Numbered from the stretch's first letter, positions 25,621 to 38,424 are shown. The stretch: 64,000 bases of DNA from Vitis vinifera (GCF_030704535.1 NC_081808.1:20262501-20326500), one strand, 5' to 3'. The notes: generated by a model from the sequence alone, not told the origin. A program made the numbers and translations.

Positions 25621-26167
25621 TAGCTCAGATACAGATACATGGAGATTCAGTTCAAGGGTGGCACGGATGGTTTATGTCAAGTTTGGGAGAAACTATATCG
25701 CGGTCATCTCCAACCTCCAGGGCAAGCATAGCGTGGAGCTTATATAGACTTTTCTGGGCATTTTCAGCAAGTTCAAAGGCGCTGTTATAAAGAATGAACG
25801 CTGCCGACGACACGACCAGATTGGACACTTTTCATAGCGACAAAATTGGAGTTCTCATGCTGAATCATCCCACTGATTGATTGAAATCTTGTTGAGACTT
25901 TTTAGCCAAAGATGGGGACAAAGACAGTCATCTTGCTTACGGTCAGAATATCAAAGTTGGAAAATTGAAGCGCCCGTTGATATAGTCACCCTTAACACGC
26001 TCGTTGATCCAAAAGATGATGAAACAGCTTCATAAAAGCATGATCAGATTCTGGCCAGCACGTAAGGACACGTATAGGAAATTGATTTCTGATGGAGGGG
26101 TCATCTCAAGCATCTTGGTAATGTATTTGCTGCACCACATGTCCTGCTGAAGAGATGCTTCAGTCAA

Positions 26168-26500
26168 ATGGTCAGAATTCCATCATCATCGCTGGGGATA
26201 TCAATATGTCTCTTTAGGCTTGAGACTCTTTTTGATGAGGATGCACAGATTGTAAAGAATGCGGGAATTACTAGCTTTGCTTCAATGAGGAATGTCTGCT
26301 CTCCTCAGCATTCGAGTAATAAAGATTTGAAGGACTCCACAGGGATATCTTTTAGAAGATGTATGCAGCCTGTAGAGAAGTGTTCAAGGGATGTTTGGGA
26401 TTTATTTCGATCAGTTGGTAGTGCAGTACATGGATGGCCAGCCCATATAGCAAGATCATGTGATTCATTTGAAGATGAGTTGTTGACAGAGCAGATGTAG
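26168..26500 (+). pseudogene. Unidentified open frame near the end of E2
   Basis: About 110 codons with ordinary amino-acid composition (LETLFDEDAQIVKNAGITSF, HIARSCDSFEDELLTEQM) and no recognised domain. It lies just upstream of the conserved 3' end of the element. It could be another captured fragment or chance. Confidence 0.25.
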
Positions 26501-27809
26501 TGGCACTCCAGATTGCATTCTTACTTGGTTTTCTCTCATCACCTTTTCATTTGTATGTCAATGCGTGGCTACCTTTGAGGAATGTGCTATCTCCCATTCC
26601 CCTCTTTGAATTTTTAAGATAATTGCCCCAAATCCTATTTTGTAAATATTCTCTTAAATTCAGCTTTTCAAATAATCCCAACTCCTCCTATTTTCTAATA
26701 AAATTTGGCTACCTTTTTCTTTCTGGCAAGCCATTTTTAAATTTTCTTTGTTTTTTAAAGTGTTTTAAAATAAGCATGGATTTAATTCCATAATTTCGAA
26801 TAATGGAATTTATGGGATTAATTCATGCAAAAATAAACGGGCTTTGGTGGGGGCCCAACATCAAATAAATTTTCGTCAAAATAAGAGTGAATTTGAATGA
26901 AAGGCTATGTGGGCTATTGATGCTTTCTTTATCTAATTTGGTGATATGAGTGACATGCTTTATGTTCATTACTATGCACTAATCCCCTTTTGTGATAGCG
27001 CGTTGCCGTTTGCTGATCAGGTACGCATCTACTTCCACTTTGGTTATTCTTTATGCATATTCTGATACTCATATGTGCATGATTGATTCAAGTATTCATT
27101 GATTTTCTTATTGATTGCCATGTCAACTTCATCTCATTAGTAGAGACCCGACTTTAGGGACTTAGAGGGGTGCTACGGTCTTTACCGTACCTTCCCGATA
27201 AGTAACCTGACCCCCGAACTCGATCCGGTTTTTCACAGACCACCTTTTCCAAAATAAGGAGTCACACTTAGGGTTTTCTTTCTTATTTTGTTTACCCTTT
27301 AAAAATAAAACAAAAATAAGTGGCGACTCCAAGTCATTTTTCTTAATTAATAAAAATCAATTTTTTGAAATAAAAAATCGAGCTCGCCATCGAGTGGGAA
27401 ACGCATTGAGCCGAAAATGCGAGGTCCACAATGGGGTATTTGTTAAGTTTTAGTTTTAGTAGGAGATTTAAATAATAGTAATAATAGTTTAATGCAAATA
27501 AATATTCTTAAAAGATTTAATTTAGATAAGTTAGAAAAACAAAAATTATTGTTTAGGAAGTTGAAAATAATATTGGATGGTAATAATATTAATATGAGAA
27601 ATTAATTAGGATCCCTAATACTAAATAAAATATTTTTTTAAGATTGTCAGATTTATATATTTAGATAAATATGTGTTTTGTATGGAAAATATTTTTGAGA
27701 ATTTTATTTGTTTATTTATGAAAAGTGAAAAATTGAGGAGATATGATATTTTGTTTTACAAGTTTAAATTAATAAAATAAAGCATTTGACTTTGGTTTCT
27801 ATGATTCTA

Positions 27810-27985
27810 GTTAACGGGATATAATTGTTAACATTTTCGACCTTAATCAACGTATTATAATAGTTGATAATATATGGGTCTAATCAACGGGTTATAATAG
27901 TTGACCTTATAGTCATAGTCAACGAGTTATAATAGTTGATCTTATGACTTTAGTCAAAGGGTTATAATTGTTGACATTTGGTTTT
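27810..27985. repeat. Short tandem repeat, four degenerate units
   Basis: Four units of about 40-45 bp, each built on GTCAACGGGTTATAATAGTTG with variations. They lie in the right arm of the LTR-type insertion. Confidence 0.65.
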
Positions 27986-27990
27986 GTTCA

Positions 27991-28664
27991 CCTTAACTAG
28001 AACAAATTTGAAACTAATCATTCATTTGTGAAGTCTCACCTAATTGAACATCATTTGTCATACGATAACCAGAGTAAAGGTTTTTTTTTAATGTATTTGA
28101 TTTGGTTTTGATGAGAAATTGTTTTGAATTGGATATAAGAAAGTTTTGTTGAAAAGTTTTGAATATATTAACATGTTTAACTCAAAAGTTTTTATGAAAA
28201 TGAATATATGATATATCTCCTATTTGTAATCATAATTAAAAATGTTTGATCCATGAAACTGTATTGATGTTTTTTATTGAGCTTTAAGCTCATGCCCCTT
28301 CGTTGATAATCTTTCAGGTATTCTCAGTTTGGGCAAGGAGTGATGGTTAGGTTATGGAATTTTTCTTTGTATGATTTTGGTTCAAACTTTATTTTGGACA
28401 TTGTTTAAGTGTTAAAATTTAATTCCCGTTTAAATTATTTGAATTTGGAGTTATTTGGACAATAACACTCTGATTGATGTGTTAGTTTTTAAAGTTGAGA
28501 ATTGAGGGTCATATAATTTATTTATTTTACTACTCTGAATAGGAAATTGATAATTGGTAAATTCAAGTTATAAGATGAATGTTGTGTTATTTTTATTTTG
28601 AACCTTTAGGTTTGAGGTGTGAAATGACCGGTATGCTTTTAAAGTGAGTTTTGGGGGGGTGACA
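27991..28664. other. Right arm of the LTR-type insertion
   Basis: AT-rich, non-coding, ends GGTGACA. Confidence 0.5.
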
Positions 28665-29096
28665 AAAGTGGCCGGTGGAATGTGATTAGTTGACTTAAAT
28701 ATGAATAGTACGAGATACCAAATAAAAAATTAAACCATTTATTGAGCCAATTAGCTCTAATGTTCTACAGTGGTAATAACATCAACTACTAGTAAACAAC
28801 CACAGATACACAGCCGTCTGTTTCCATTAGCAACTTCCAAACGGGTCTTCCATTGCCTTTGGAAGTCGATACAAGAAGCTAAATGTAAAAGAGGGTTGAA
28901 TCCCCCAAAATCCCAGGATTAAATTAATACGAATATTAGTGGTAGATAAATGTAGACAATGGAAGAGGGACAAGCCTTAGAAAATGTGGACAAGGGGGTG
29001 AAGAATCCAAAGATCCATGACAGATGCCGGTCTTTCTCCATAAATTGTCCCCAAATACCACTGTAGTCTTATGATTGAGTTTGAAAGGGAGAGTCC

Positions 29097-29688
29097 ATGG
29101 CTCAGAGGACCGTCTTGAAGGTTGATATTTGGTGCCCAAAATGCCAGAAGAAGCTCCTCCAAGCAGTCTCTGGATTAGAAGGTGAGATCAAATCCCATCC
29201 TTCCCTTTCTTAACTTTTAAAATACTTGAATAAATGCTAATCAAGAAAACTTTTATTTATTTATTTTTCCCATATTAGAAGGTTATAGAGATGCTTCAAA
29301 CCCATTTCTTTTTTTTTCTTTTCTTTTTTTGTGGGGGTGGGGGAGGGGAATTGCAGGTGTGAATACAATTGACATTGACGCAACCAAAGGTTTATTGACA
29401 GTAACCGGTGAGGCAGACCCTTATGAAATTATAGTTCGTGCTAGGAAGGCTTGCAAACACGCTGAAGTGGTGACTATTGGCCCTCCACCTGGTCCCTCAA
29501 AGAAGCCCGAAAAAGAGAAGCCCGAACAAAACAAGCCCGGAAAAGAGAAGACCGAACAGAAGAAGCCCCAAAAAGAGAAGCCCGATACCAAGGTCCACTC
29601 GTCTGACAACTGCCCTATGTGTCAGCGTTTTGCTGTCATCCATTTGGACCGGTGGGACGAGCCCAATGTTATATGCTCTATCCTGTAA
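29097..29688 (+). CDS. Heavy-metal-associated isoprenylated protein (HIPP-like), copy 1
   Basis: HIPPs are plant metallochaperone-like proteins anchored by a C-terminal prenyl group. Exon 1 (29097-29181) and exon 2 (29357-29688) are joined by a GT..AG intron and give 138 residues. The HMA fold is near residues 4-70, with the metal-binding CxxC as CPKC in KVDIWCPKCQKK and the later VNTIDIDATKGLLTVTGEAD strand region. Residues about 73-107 are a Lys/Glu/Pro repeat (KKPEKEKPEQ type). The tail has a CPMC pair and ends CSIL, a CaaX box expected to be geranylgeranylated because of the final Leu. There are no stops or shifts. The start is the only ATG in a suitable place. The gene is duplicated at 63562-64000. 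Confidence 0.9.
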
Positions 29689-29699
29689 CTCCACCCCAT

Positions 29700-31379
29700 G
29701 CCCATTCATGAGCATTTCATTTTGCAATATGGAAATTTTGTGTGAAATTTAATGATTGAAGTATAACTCCGTGTTGTACAAAATATGTTAGAATTTGGGT
29801 TACTAGTCCAGCACATCCAAATTTCTGGCTGAATCCACATTAACATTTTTTAACTGGGCTCAATGGTATCAAATTTGTTATTTGCTCCCATTGAGAAAAA
29901 AATAAATCTCCTTCGTGTCATAGATAGACCCCTCGAATAAAAGTGGTCCATCGTGCCTAGGGACATTTTAAAATTGAAGGGTTTTTTTTTTTTTTGGCCA
30001 ATGTTTGTAATAAAAACAAACTTTTCCCAAAATCGATTCCATTTATTGTGTCATTCCAATCCAGTAGGCCCATCCGGATTAATCAAACCCAACCAAACCA
30101 CAGTGTTGGGCCGTGGCAAGGGCTGAGTTGGCGGGCCCAAAATAGAAAAAGTGACTCAAGAGTCAGAGATGATGATGCCAGCACGGCTCATGACTCCTGT
30201 CAAGTACCAACGACCCATAGATAAAAGGTTTATGTACTGGCCTCTACGGATCTAATTTGAACAATATCTCCAACACTTCTTCTACTACCAAGTTCTTCCT
30301 CATTTCTTTATCTTATTTGTTTTTAGGGTTATTTGATTAAAATGGTTTCTCAAAACCCAAATTTTGAAATTTAATCTCCCACTGTTTTATTTTTTTCATA
30401 TCATTTAAACAAAAATGTCTTCATTATATTTTTGTAAAAATAACTATTTCTTTTAAAACATACACGTAAATATTTAAAATAAAATAAAAAGCATTTATGT
30501 AAAAAATGAGTTATCTTTAAAAAACAAAACATGAGATGAGTTACATTTTTTATTTAGGGATTATTTCATCATTTTTAATAAAAAAATTTCTTATTTTTAA
30601 TTCAAGCTGATATCCAAAGATACTCCCAAAATGATTTTTAACAAGCATGAAAATCTAATGGCCAGCACCATTTGAACGGACCGGTTCAGGTTTATTATTT
30701 TCAGCATTTTTTTAGTAAGAGCGTGTGGCATACTTACCTTAACTCTTAAAAGAAAATAGGTTGAAAATATTTTTAGACCTTTCTGTTTTCTCTTTAGAAA
30801 AATTGTTCCAAATTTCTTGTATTTTTAGAATACTTATATCAAATTTAAGAAGCTAAGAGTAAAAAACAAAAACAAAAAGCCAACATATACTTCTGAAAAA
30901 TACAAAAAAAAAAGTCTAATTATTAAAAACACTTGTGTTTGATGAACTTCTAGTTTTGAGAAGAAACTTCAGAAAAGATGGCAAAAATGGGAGTTGATTT
31001 GGGAAAGACATCATTTAATGCCCCACTTGGTTAAAAGGTCAAAAGGGTCTCTATAAATGGGAAACGGGGTGTTCTTGTTAAGCTGTTGGGAAACGGGGTG
31101 TTCTTGCTAAGCTGTGGTGTCCTTTCCTACCTGCCTCTATGGCCGCACTGATTCTTTTGTCCATCAATTTTCACCTATTGTTTATAATCTCGCCATGGAA
31201 GAACGGTATGGGAAACCAACCACGCTGGGTTCTACTCAGGCTCCATTTCAGCAATAATAAAAAGTAATAATTTTTACCAACGTAAAATAAACACCAAAAG
31301 AGGATAAATTGGATATTTATCATTTTTTGCAGATTATAATAGAAATTAATTATGATGGGTATAAGAGACAAACAACCAA
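29700..31379. other. Intergenic, no gene seen
   Basis: AT-rich with a few GC-richer patches (30060-30200). A 30-bp sequence (GGGAAACGGGGTGTTCTTG) occurs twice at 31058-31115. No supported coding region or RNA gene. Confidence 0.5.
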
Positions 31380-33025
31380 TGATATGATAAAATTATAAAT
31401 AGGAATTGCATATAAATAAAGAAAGAGAACAAGAAATGGAGAAATGCAAACTCAAAACTTGTAATAGTGGGGCTCAATCCCGACCTACATCCACTCTTCT
31501 TGCTTTAATCCCAAGCTCTCCTCTAATTTAAATCCCAAGCTCTCCTTTAGCTTCAATCCTAATGCATTATATTAAGGCTTACAAATCAAGCCCTCAAAGA
31601 GAACAAGAAAGGGAGAAATGCAAACTCAAGATTTGTAATGGTGGGGCTCAATCCCGACCTACATCCACTCTTCTTTAATTTCAATCACAAGCTCTCCTTT
31701 AACTTCAATCCTAATGCATTATATTAAGGCTTACAAATCAAGCCCTAAAGCTTTACACTTGATTAATCGACTCCAACAAACACCTGTAATTTTCTTCAAA
31801 AAAAATTTCACTCTTAAACTCCTCAAGTGATACCTACACTTGAATTCACCTCACGAGATTTACAAAAAAATGAATTTCTTATTACAAATTCCTAATTTAT
31901 AATTTTTTGCTAAGGATACAAAGAAAACTAGAATTGATTAGGTATACTAATAATGAAATGTTAGTTAAGTTTAATGCACTCAAAATATTTTCCTAAGGCT
32001 CAAGAGATGATTGAATAGCAATTTGAAACTCTTCTCTTATTTATAAAAAGAAGTATTGAGTCTGTATATAGAAGTTAAAAGGTCAAATTAGCCGTTTCTT
32101 ATAATCAAACATTTGTGTGGTCATCCACATACTAACCATTGAAGCATTTAATGAGGTGTAGAGAGTCAATAAAGATCAAAAAGCATATGTGAATTTCCAA
32201 GTGGTCATCTATATTGCCAAGCAGTTGTCTTAGTGGACTTCCACATGGCTTCTAGTAGCCAAAAATCACTTCTTGAGGTAAGTAGTTGTCCAGGTGGATG
32301 CCTATTTTTCTCCTATTAGTCATTTTGTCCCAAAACAAAGCACATGAATGACCGCCTGGACATCCACATGACAATTGGATGACCATTGGTCATCCACACG
32401 TGCTCTAGCACAATATTTTTTAAAGTTCATACGTGTTTTGGGGTTAGACCTTTTTTACTGAACTCATATGACTGTAGACCACTTTCTAACATAGTTTTAA
32501 TTGATATTTTAAGAATTTTTCAAGTCAAAAGAATTTCAAGCATTTTTTACCTAACTCATGAATGTATACCACTTTCTAACATAGTCTTAATTGATATTTT
32601 AAGAATTTTTCAAGTCTAAAGAATTTCGGTTAAGTCGATGATGTTTTTAAGAACCTTAAAAAAATTTCATGAAAAGTTTGAGGTCCAAGTTAGTCTCCTA
32701 GGCTTGGTAGGTCTTTTCATCCACAAAAAGATTTCATCCAAATTATACAAGTATAAAACCTTATAAACCTATGGATGAATGTTTTGGTGCTTAACAAAAA
32801 TATGCAATCCTAACATAGTACACCCATCATCTTACATCAAGTATCCTAATGATAAACTTGAGAAACCTTTTCTTCATTCTCCCTAAAGTTCTCTTTTGCT
32901 CCATTTATCTTCTTCTTGACGTTTCAAGGAGATCTCCTTGCCTATCAAACTTAAATATAACTATTGATCAAAACCTTGTTTTGTTATTATAAAAATATGA
33001 GATTAACCAAAACTTGGTCTAACAT
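31380..33025. repeat. Non-autonomous repeat with internal direct duplications
   Basis: A segment of about 180 bp (31435-31612) is directly repeated at 31600-31755. Another of about 105 bp at 32455-32520 recurs at 32563-32625. The motif CCCGACCTACATCCACTCTTC and a similar arrangement also occur in the 59745-60970 repeat, so the two are probably members of one non-coding LTR-derived family. Both end in a TTGGNCTAACA-like sequence. No coding capacity. Confidence 0.5.
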
Positions 33026-33138
33026 TTTCTATATTTTCTTGGCAATGTGGTTTGAGTCTGTATATAAGATTTTTAGTTTTTGGATTCTCTATAGCTTGTG
33101 ATTTTTAAAGGTATATGACATGTCTATGGAAATGACAG

Positions 33139-35557
33139 GTACAAGTGACAGTTGTTGATGTATCTACCCACCAAAACGAGATTGACAGTGTGGGGGATTT
33201 TATATTTGTACCCAGAAAGGATATCCTCTCTTGCTATTTTGGGTCTATGGAACAAACACCTGGCCCACTGCCAGAGGACAGAGGCAAAGCTGTTGGCATA
33301 ATGAGTAAAGCACTTGAACATTACCTTAAGAAAGCTCAGGAGGATCATGTTCTTGCTGGAGCAATTGGTATTGGAGGAAGTGGAGGCACATCTATTATAT
33401 CATCTGCTTTTAAATCTGTTCCCATTGGAATGCCTAAGATTATTGTATCAACTGTAGCTAGTGGTCAAACTGAACCTTATGTTGGCACCTCAGATTTAAT
33501 ATTATTTCCATCAGTAGTGGATGTATGTGGGATTAACAATGTAAGTAGGGTTGTTTTATCAAATGCTGGTGCTGCTTTTGCTGGAATGGTGATTGGAAGG
33601 CTCCAGGCGTCCAGAGATTCTTTAAGTAGTAATGAAAAGTTCACTGTTGGCGTAACCATGTTTGGAGTTACAACTCCATGTGTAAATGCTGTCAAAGAAA
33701 GATTGGTTAAAGAAGGATATGAGACTCTGGTTTTCCATGCCACTGGAACAGGTGGAAGGGCTATGGAGGATCTTGTCAGAGGGGGATTTATACAGGTACA
33801 CTTGCCAAGTTAGCACTACTGTGCATTGAAAAAGTTTCTAGCATGATCATAATACACATTTTGTTAAATGTAATTGACCTTTCAATCTTTGGCAGTTGAC
33901 CAGAAAACATGACTTTGAAGAAGTATCAGGCCGTTGCATTACACTTTTAATGCTTCTTCCTATACATGTTTCTAAACTGGACTATTAATTGAAAGATTAT
34001 TGGACCAAATTTACTTTGATGCGTCTAATTTCAAGCTTAAAGTTGTTGAAGTAAAACTGAAGCCAATAAAAGGAGATGGTGTTTTTTGATTGTTGAAATT
34101 TTAGAGCTCAAGGGGTTGGCTTAACCCTTGATCAGGCTTGCTTGAACTGGAACCAAGAACGTGTCTTAGTACCATTGAATGGAGCTTTGTTTGAGATAAG
34201 GAGGTAGATGAAATGTCAATGATCTGAACATGAAATGCTTGTTATTTTCCCTTTTTGTGTGTGTACTTTATCAAATTAATGTAAGCACTCAGAGTTCATC
34301 ATTAATTATCTGGTTTATATTTTTACATTCTCGCTTCTTATCTATAAAATACTCCTCAAGATTTGGCTTTAGATCATCGATTTAACTGCCTCTAAGTTGG
34401 TACTAACCGGTGTCAATTAAATCCATTTTTGTGTCCTTTTATTCAGGGTGTTTTGGACATCACAACAACATCTTCAAATTGATAAATAGTAGTTTTTTCA
34501 TTCATACTTTCATTCGTTCATGTACAAAGTATATATAGAGGGTAATCACCATTCTAAGAATGGGAAAGAATGATACAAGGAAAGAATGATATAAGGAAAT
34601 AACAACTAATATCCTAATATCTCAACTTTCCTAATATCTCAACATTCCTAATATCTCAATATTCATAATATCTCAACTTTCCTAATATCTAAACATTCCT
34701 AATATCTCAACATTAAATGATATAAGGAAAGAATGATATAAGGAAAACATTCTTAATATCTCAACACAACAGAGGTTGCAGATTATGTAGTTGGAGGTGT
34801 CATGGCTTGTGACAGTCCCGCTTTGACGCCATGATAGAGAAGAAGATCCCTTTAGTTATGAGTGTGGGAGCATTGGATATGGTGAATTTTGGAGCCAAGA
34901 CTACCATACCTTCTCATTTACTGAAAAGAAATACCCATGTACATAATGAGCAGGTATTGGGGTCTCTTCATGGTTTTTCTCATCTTTAACTCTATTCCAG
35001 CTAGGTTAATTCATTAAACATATGCACCCTAATTTTAGCATGATATAATCCCTGTGTATATTTTGTTCTTGCCATGCCTCTGGTCTCAGGACTTTAAATT
35101 TGATAGTGTCATAGTTAGTCTTTTATGGAGATGATAAGTTTACTTTCATTAATCATGCCATGGTACTGACCGAAGAGATGCCCCTTGCATGGATTTCTCA
35201 TTGCTTATTGTTTGCAGGTATCTCTTGTTCGAACTACGGTAGATGAAAACAAGAAATTTGCTGGCTTTATAGCAAACAAACTGAACAAAGCATCATAAAA
35301 GGTTTGTGTTTGCCTTCCACAGAAAGGTATCTCTGCTTTGGATGCACCAGGGAAGCCCTTTTATGATCCTGAGGCTACTGTTACTCTAATAAATGAACTA
35401 CGTACAGAAGCTTATTCAGACAAATGAAGATCGACAGGTACCATTATTACATATCAGATGGTTTCTATTTCAATTGAGGATAGTGTTGTTCGTGTGCAAG
35501 CTATTGCAGATGCTGCACATAGTATTAATCCTGAGGTTATTGTGCTCTGCCATGGAG
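33139..35557 (+). pseudogene. Tm-1-like protein gene (UPF0261 domain), broken
   Basis: Relatives include tomato Tm-1, which inhibits a tobamovirus replication protein; most plant homologs have an N-terminal UPF0261 domain and a C-terminal TIM-barrel-like domain. Exon 33139-33795 (219 codons, phase 0, AG/GT borders) is intact: AGAIGIGGSGGTSIISSAFK, STVASGQTEPYVGTSDLILF, TMFGVTTPCVNAVKERLVKE. The next exon (34447-34953) is split by a 297-bp insertion and carries a 2-base frameshift near 34826. The following one (35218-35440) has a TAA near 35297 and another shift. A last piece (35464-35557, VQAIADAAHSINPEVIVLCH) belongs to the C-terminal domain. The exons between, most of the second domain, and exon 1 are missing. 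It is clearly non-functional as a whole. Confidence 0.85.
34468..34766. mobile_element. Small LTR-like insertion in a Tm-1-like exon
   Basis: The insert is bordered by CACAACA on both sides (34461-34467 and 34765-34771). It splits the codons of the ITTEVADY region. It contains repeated CCTAATATCTCAACATT motifs and starts TGTTGAGATATT when read on the minus strand. Its size and form suggest a solo LTR or fragment. Confidence 0.6.
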
Positions 35558-35599
35558 GTAATCTGAAAGACCTGTTCTTTGTTAGAAAGTCTAGTTATC

Positions 35600-36761
35600 C
35601 AGTTTTTCTGAATATAGTAGTGATTTGCTGTATGAAATGTTTAAAATATAATATGGATCTTTTCTGATGGATCAGGTGAACAATGGTATGAATAATCCTA
35701 TAGTTTGAATCATAGAAAGGTGATATTGCACCATTTACTGAGGTTTGGGTCCCATGGATAATCCTAAGGGTTTGGCCATGGAAGGTTCCTCAATTATCAG
35801 AAGAAAAAAAAAAGAAAAAAAAAACACACACACACACATCAGCTGCAGACCACATTCACTTCAAAAGCTCATTTTCTTTTATGCAGGAGTGTAATTCCAT
35901 CCACCAGCAAGAAAACATGACCCATAGCAGGTTCTATTCCTGTGGTTTTGCAATGGGTAGACTTGTAATGGGCTTGACCCTCGGAAATTTAGTATAAGTA
36001 GATGCACATAGACTCAATTGACCAATAAGAAATCCCTGAGTGTTGTGGAGTTTGTGCTGCTACTTCTAATTGATGGTCTGGGTTTTGACCAGTTAGCTAT
36101 TACTATCCAATAAACTTGAAGTTCTAAATTGAAAAAGGTTTTTGACATGCATATTTATGGTGATATCATGAGTGTTTTTCATTTTTTTTCAATCTTTAAA
36201 TCAATTTCAGTACCTATTTCAAGTGTATTTATCCCAGAATTATTCTAGTCCCGTTAAAGTGTATTTGTCTTAGGCAGGTTCAGTCGGTCAATTTTGGGGT
36301 CTGGTTTATTTCTTATGGTTTTTCAGACTGTTCTAACAATATTGGTTGTTTCAGATGAGGGTTTACTGGTTATCTATTATGCTTAAGGTTAATCCCCTAG
36401 ATGACCTGACAGCTGACCCATTGAGAGCTCTGTGCTAGGAATACATGCATAAGTTATTTGTATAGTGCTAGATATTGGAACAAGTGCCCTAGGGAAATCT
36501 CCTTGGTAATCAGTATTGGAGGCTGGAGGCATGCCCCAGGGGAGCAAGTGCCCCCCCTGAAATTTTTGCCCGAAGGGAGATTTGATCCATCTCTCGAGGA
36601 TGACATATGAATTCCATAAGTTATAACTAGGCTACACAACAATTTGTTTCTTTTCTGAACCTCCTGGAATCAATACCTAGATTTTGCACCTCCTTACCTC
36701 AGCTAATATCCTAGCTCTATTAATTCTTTTTCAGAAATGTTGGGTACTGGCTCTTGGATAT
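35600..36761. other. Intergenic, no gene seen
   Basis: No supported coding sequence. A poly-A/(CA)n patch lies at 35803-35838. Confidence 0.45.
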
Positions 36762-37446
36762 TGTTGATACCTTGTCAACTGAGGATGGATTCCTCCCTTA
36801 AACGTGACAAAGAAAGCTCTCACTCCGGTATCGGAATCTGGGTCTTATGCTTCCCTGCACAAAGATGTCCGGATGGGTGTCCAAACATATCCTCCGAAGC
36901 TCAAGTTAGACGTTAGAAAGAATGAAAACCTTTAGAGAGAGAGAGAGAGAGTGGATGAGAGAACTCACAGTGTCCTTCCTGTTATATTTCAGTAAGGTTT
37001 TTATAATATTCAAATGTGGAGTCAGGCTCCGTAGTACTGAGCTGGCCCTTGTAGTGATGATTGTGCAGTAGTGATAGGGCAATCACCACATTTGCAGGCA
37101 ACTGGGGGCTATGTCAGACGGCGCGTCTTGACACAACTTGTCGTCCCTTCAACCTTAATGATGACCTGAGACTGATCATACTAAAGCAGACGTGAGGATG
37201 GGAAGAGTCCCATCAATCAATCTGGTGTTAGCTAGCCATGGTCTCGTATATCAGAGAAGATTTGAGGCTATCAAAGAGATGTGGGTCGCTCAGAAGCGCA
37301 AATGGTCTGGACAGGAAGTTTCCAGATGCCTCGAATGTTGTCCGAGCAGTGATGAAAGAAGTGACATGTGGCTTAGCTAGGACGATGCCACATAGATAGA
37401 CGCATGGAAGTATTCGTGGGTGTACACATGGGATAAGGCCCCCACA
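36762..37446. mobile_element. Solo LTR with GATAT target duplication
   Basis: The 685-bp segment starts TGTTGATACC and ends GGCCCCCACA (TG..CA). It is flanked by GATAT at 36757-36761 and 37447-37451. It contains an (AG)n run near 36931-36950 and no gag or pol, as expected after LTR-LTR recombination. Confidence 0.8.
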
Positions 37447-37451
37447 GATAT

Positions 37452-38424
37452 ATCAAACCTTCCAATGCTACGTTTCTAGCCAAAACCCTGATCTTCAATC
37501 TCCAGGGATGCACAGGCTATCCAATTAAAAATAAAAATTTGGGATAGAGAATCAAACTATTCTTATCCAGCAACATTCAGAAAGATTTTGAAGATTGCTC
37601 CTAATTACCTATATTATATCTAACCATATTAGTTTGAAACTTTCATAACCGTAAATTATAATACTTCATAAGTCATTTGTTCGGTGTAACTTGCAAGTCT
37701 TATTTTTGGTCCCGAAGAGGCAGGATTCGTATTAAAGAGGACCAAGGGAGTTCATGGATTCTATGGCGCATCAAGAATGGAGAGGTTACCGGTTGACCAA
37801 GCTATAACAAGCACAGTCCAACAATACAAATCAATTTGCATCAAGTGAAAGTGCTTTTTAATTGCCTCATCAACCCAGATTCAATATCTTTCTTATCCCT
37901 GAATACTTTCTATCCCATATACGCAGGTGAGAACAGAGGAATGGATCAGATTTGTCCAACTAGTAGCTAGTCTAGTGTGATAACTTTCGAAATGGAACGT
38001 CTGATGTTGGTAAGGAATAAGTTTCATGGAGCAAATAAATATCGGCAAAAAATGTGGCCATTTTCTTACGGAAAATAATGCAAATTTATTCATGAAATGG
38101 TTCTTTTAAGAAAATTGGCCTGGGCCTGGAATTCTAATCCTCTTCATGTTATGTGGTTTCTTTGCAGTATAGCTTAACACGTCATGACCATAGTCAGACC
38201 AGGGACTCTTGGCATCATGAACATACTTCTACCTGGTTTTTTTTTCTTTAAAACAAACACAACTTGAAAATTGGTTTAAGAGGAAAACTTTTCCTCATCG
38301 CAACTCCCTGCTTATCATAGAAAGATAACAAATCACATAACTCGACTCTAATGAATCATGCGCATATCTCTCGTAAGCCCTTCATGAGTTTCAAGCATAT
38401 GCTTCGAAGCCTGTCTGTTTATAA
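37452..38424. other. Intergenic, no gene seen
   Basis: No supported coding region. The left edge of the duplicated unit 2 falls at about 38425. Confidence 0.45.

Larger units (their letters stand above)
21259..27430 (+). mobile_element. E2: second TGTAGACC...GGTCCACA element
   Basis: Starts TGTAGACCCC and ends GGTCCACA, with a perfect 5-bp target duplication ATGGG (21254-21258 and 27431-27435). The 5' 750 bp are GC-rich with CACGTG boxes near 21295-21330, then GA-rich. A donor-like CAG/GTATG lies near 22040. The middle carries coding-like fragments in several frames. The last ~800 bp (26640-27430) match the ends of E1 and E3. No internal gag or pol and no second LTR were seen. Confidence 0.75.
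20674..28664. mobile_element. LTR-type insertion (solo LTR?) interrupted by E2
   Basis: Starts TGTAACCCCC and ends GGGGGGGTGACA (TG..CA). It is flanked by AAAGT at 20669-20673 and 28665-28669. Unit 2 has the uninterrupted sequence at about 63095. Removing E2 leaves about 1.8 kb with a TATA-like stretch (CTAAATATAAATTAG near 20780) and no coding region, as expected of a solo LTR. A tandem repeat lies in its right arm. Confidence 0.75.

Noticed and set aside
11591..27430. One giant transposon with ~300-bp inverted terminal repeats (11591-11870 and 27130-27430)
   Set aside because: Each end belongs to its own element: E1 has partners at 11591/20115 and E2 at 21259/27430, with separate target duplications.
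29421..29727. Antisense frames rich in Gly/Phe/Leu over HIPP exon 2
   Set aside because: Mirror of the Lys/Glu/Pro repeat on the other strand.
31435..31755. Possible CRISPR-like or regulatory direct repeats
   Set aside because: Only two long copies without regular spacers, in a plant nuclear repeat.
32386..32619. 77-codon frame with internal repetition
   Set aside because: Its repeat simply reflects the DNA-level duplication in the non-coding 31380-33025 repeat.
37192..37380. 62-codon frame starting MRMGRVPS
   Set aside because: Lies wholly inside the solo LTR 36762-37446 and has no recognisable domain.
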